Shown here one piece after another: positions 12,751-12,946 of a DNA stretch of 12,946 bases. Made by a program: the position numbers and the translations under genes. The stretch covers positions 1 through 12,946 of the forward strand of contig JAATVL010000271.1 in assembly GCA_014523525.1 (NCBI GenBank), written 5' to 3'. This stretch comes from Nitrososphaerales archaeon TH703. Its GTDB lineage: Archaea > Thermoproteota > Nitrososphaeria > Nitrososphaerales > Nitrososphaeraceae. Positions within the stretch are counted from its first letter, which is position 1; every line of letters starts with the position of its first letter. The notes under the pieces were generated by a model, which was given only the letters and a program-made list of their open reading frames with translations, had not been told where the DNA came from and searched no databases.

Positions 12751-12946
<196 letters not shown>

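Overview
The window looks like the chromosome of an ammonia-oxidising archaeon of the Thaumarchaeota (Nitrososphaeria), probably a soil type of the Nitrososphaera/Nitrosocosmicus kind. The evidence is a two-subunit archaeal DNA topoisomerase VI, an archaeal-type TyrRS, the two subunits of phosphomevalonate dehydratase of the archaeal mevalonate pathway, the C-terminal half of a Sulfolobus-type zinc ferredoxin, a low-GC genome with frequent TTG starts, and AT-rich boxes about 25-30 bases before start codons, as expected for leaderless archaeal transcripts. The clade placement is inferred from gene content, not from a marker tree.

Layout. Positions 1-764 (minus) hold most of a uroporphyrinogen-III synthase (tetrapyrrole synthesis), running off the left edge. 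A 1.2-kb stretch without a convincing protein gene follows (765-1970). It is the most unusual part: it holds several long hairpins, two of which share an 11-base sequence, and a GC-rich island at about 1350-1491 that looks like a free-standing structured RNA. Next, on the minus strand, come the small and large subunits of phosphomevalonate dehydratase (1971-3555), and divergent to them a small DUF2024 protein (3676-3936). A minus-strand series follows: a DppF/OppF-type ABC ATPase (4094-5083), a hydantoinase/dihydroorotase-type cyclic amidohydrolase (5156-6583) and tyrosyl-tRNA synthetase (6642-7691). Divergent to TyrRS lie a possible 51-residue gene (7804-7959) and the top6B-top6A pair (8030-11087). 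A processive, membrane-bound family 2 glycosyltransferase (11135-12658, minus) converges on top6A, and a ferredoxin (12751-12946, minus) runs off the right edge.

Most genes are ordinary housekeeping genes of this lineage: haem/sirohaem or corrin precursor synthesis, isoprenoid lipid synthesis, translation, DNA topology and surface polysaccharide. Only PMDh and topoisomerase VI form clear functional gene pairs. I see no defence system, CRISPR array, tRNA, rRNA or mobile element. The best candidate for something undescribed is the set of hairpin RNAs between hemD and the PMDh genes.
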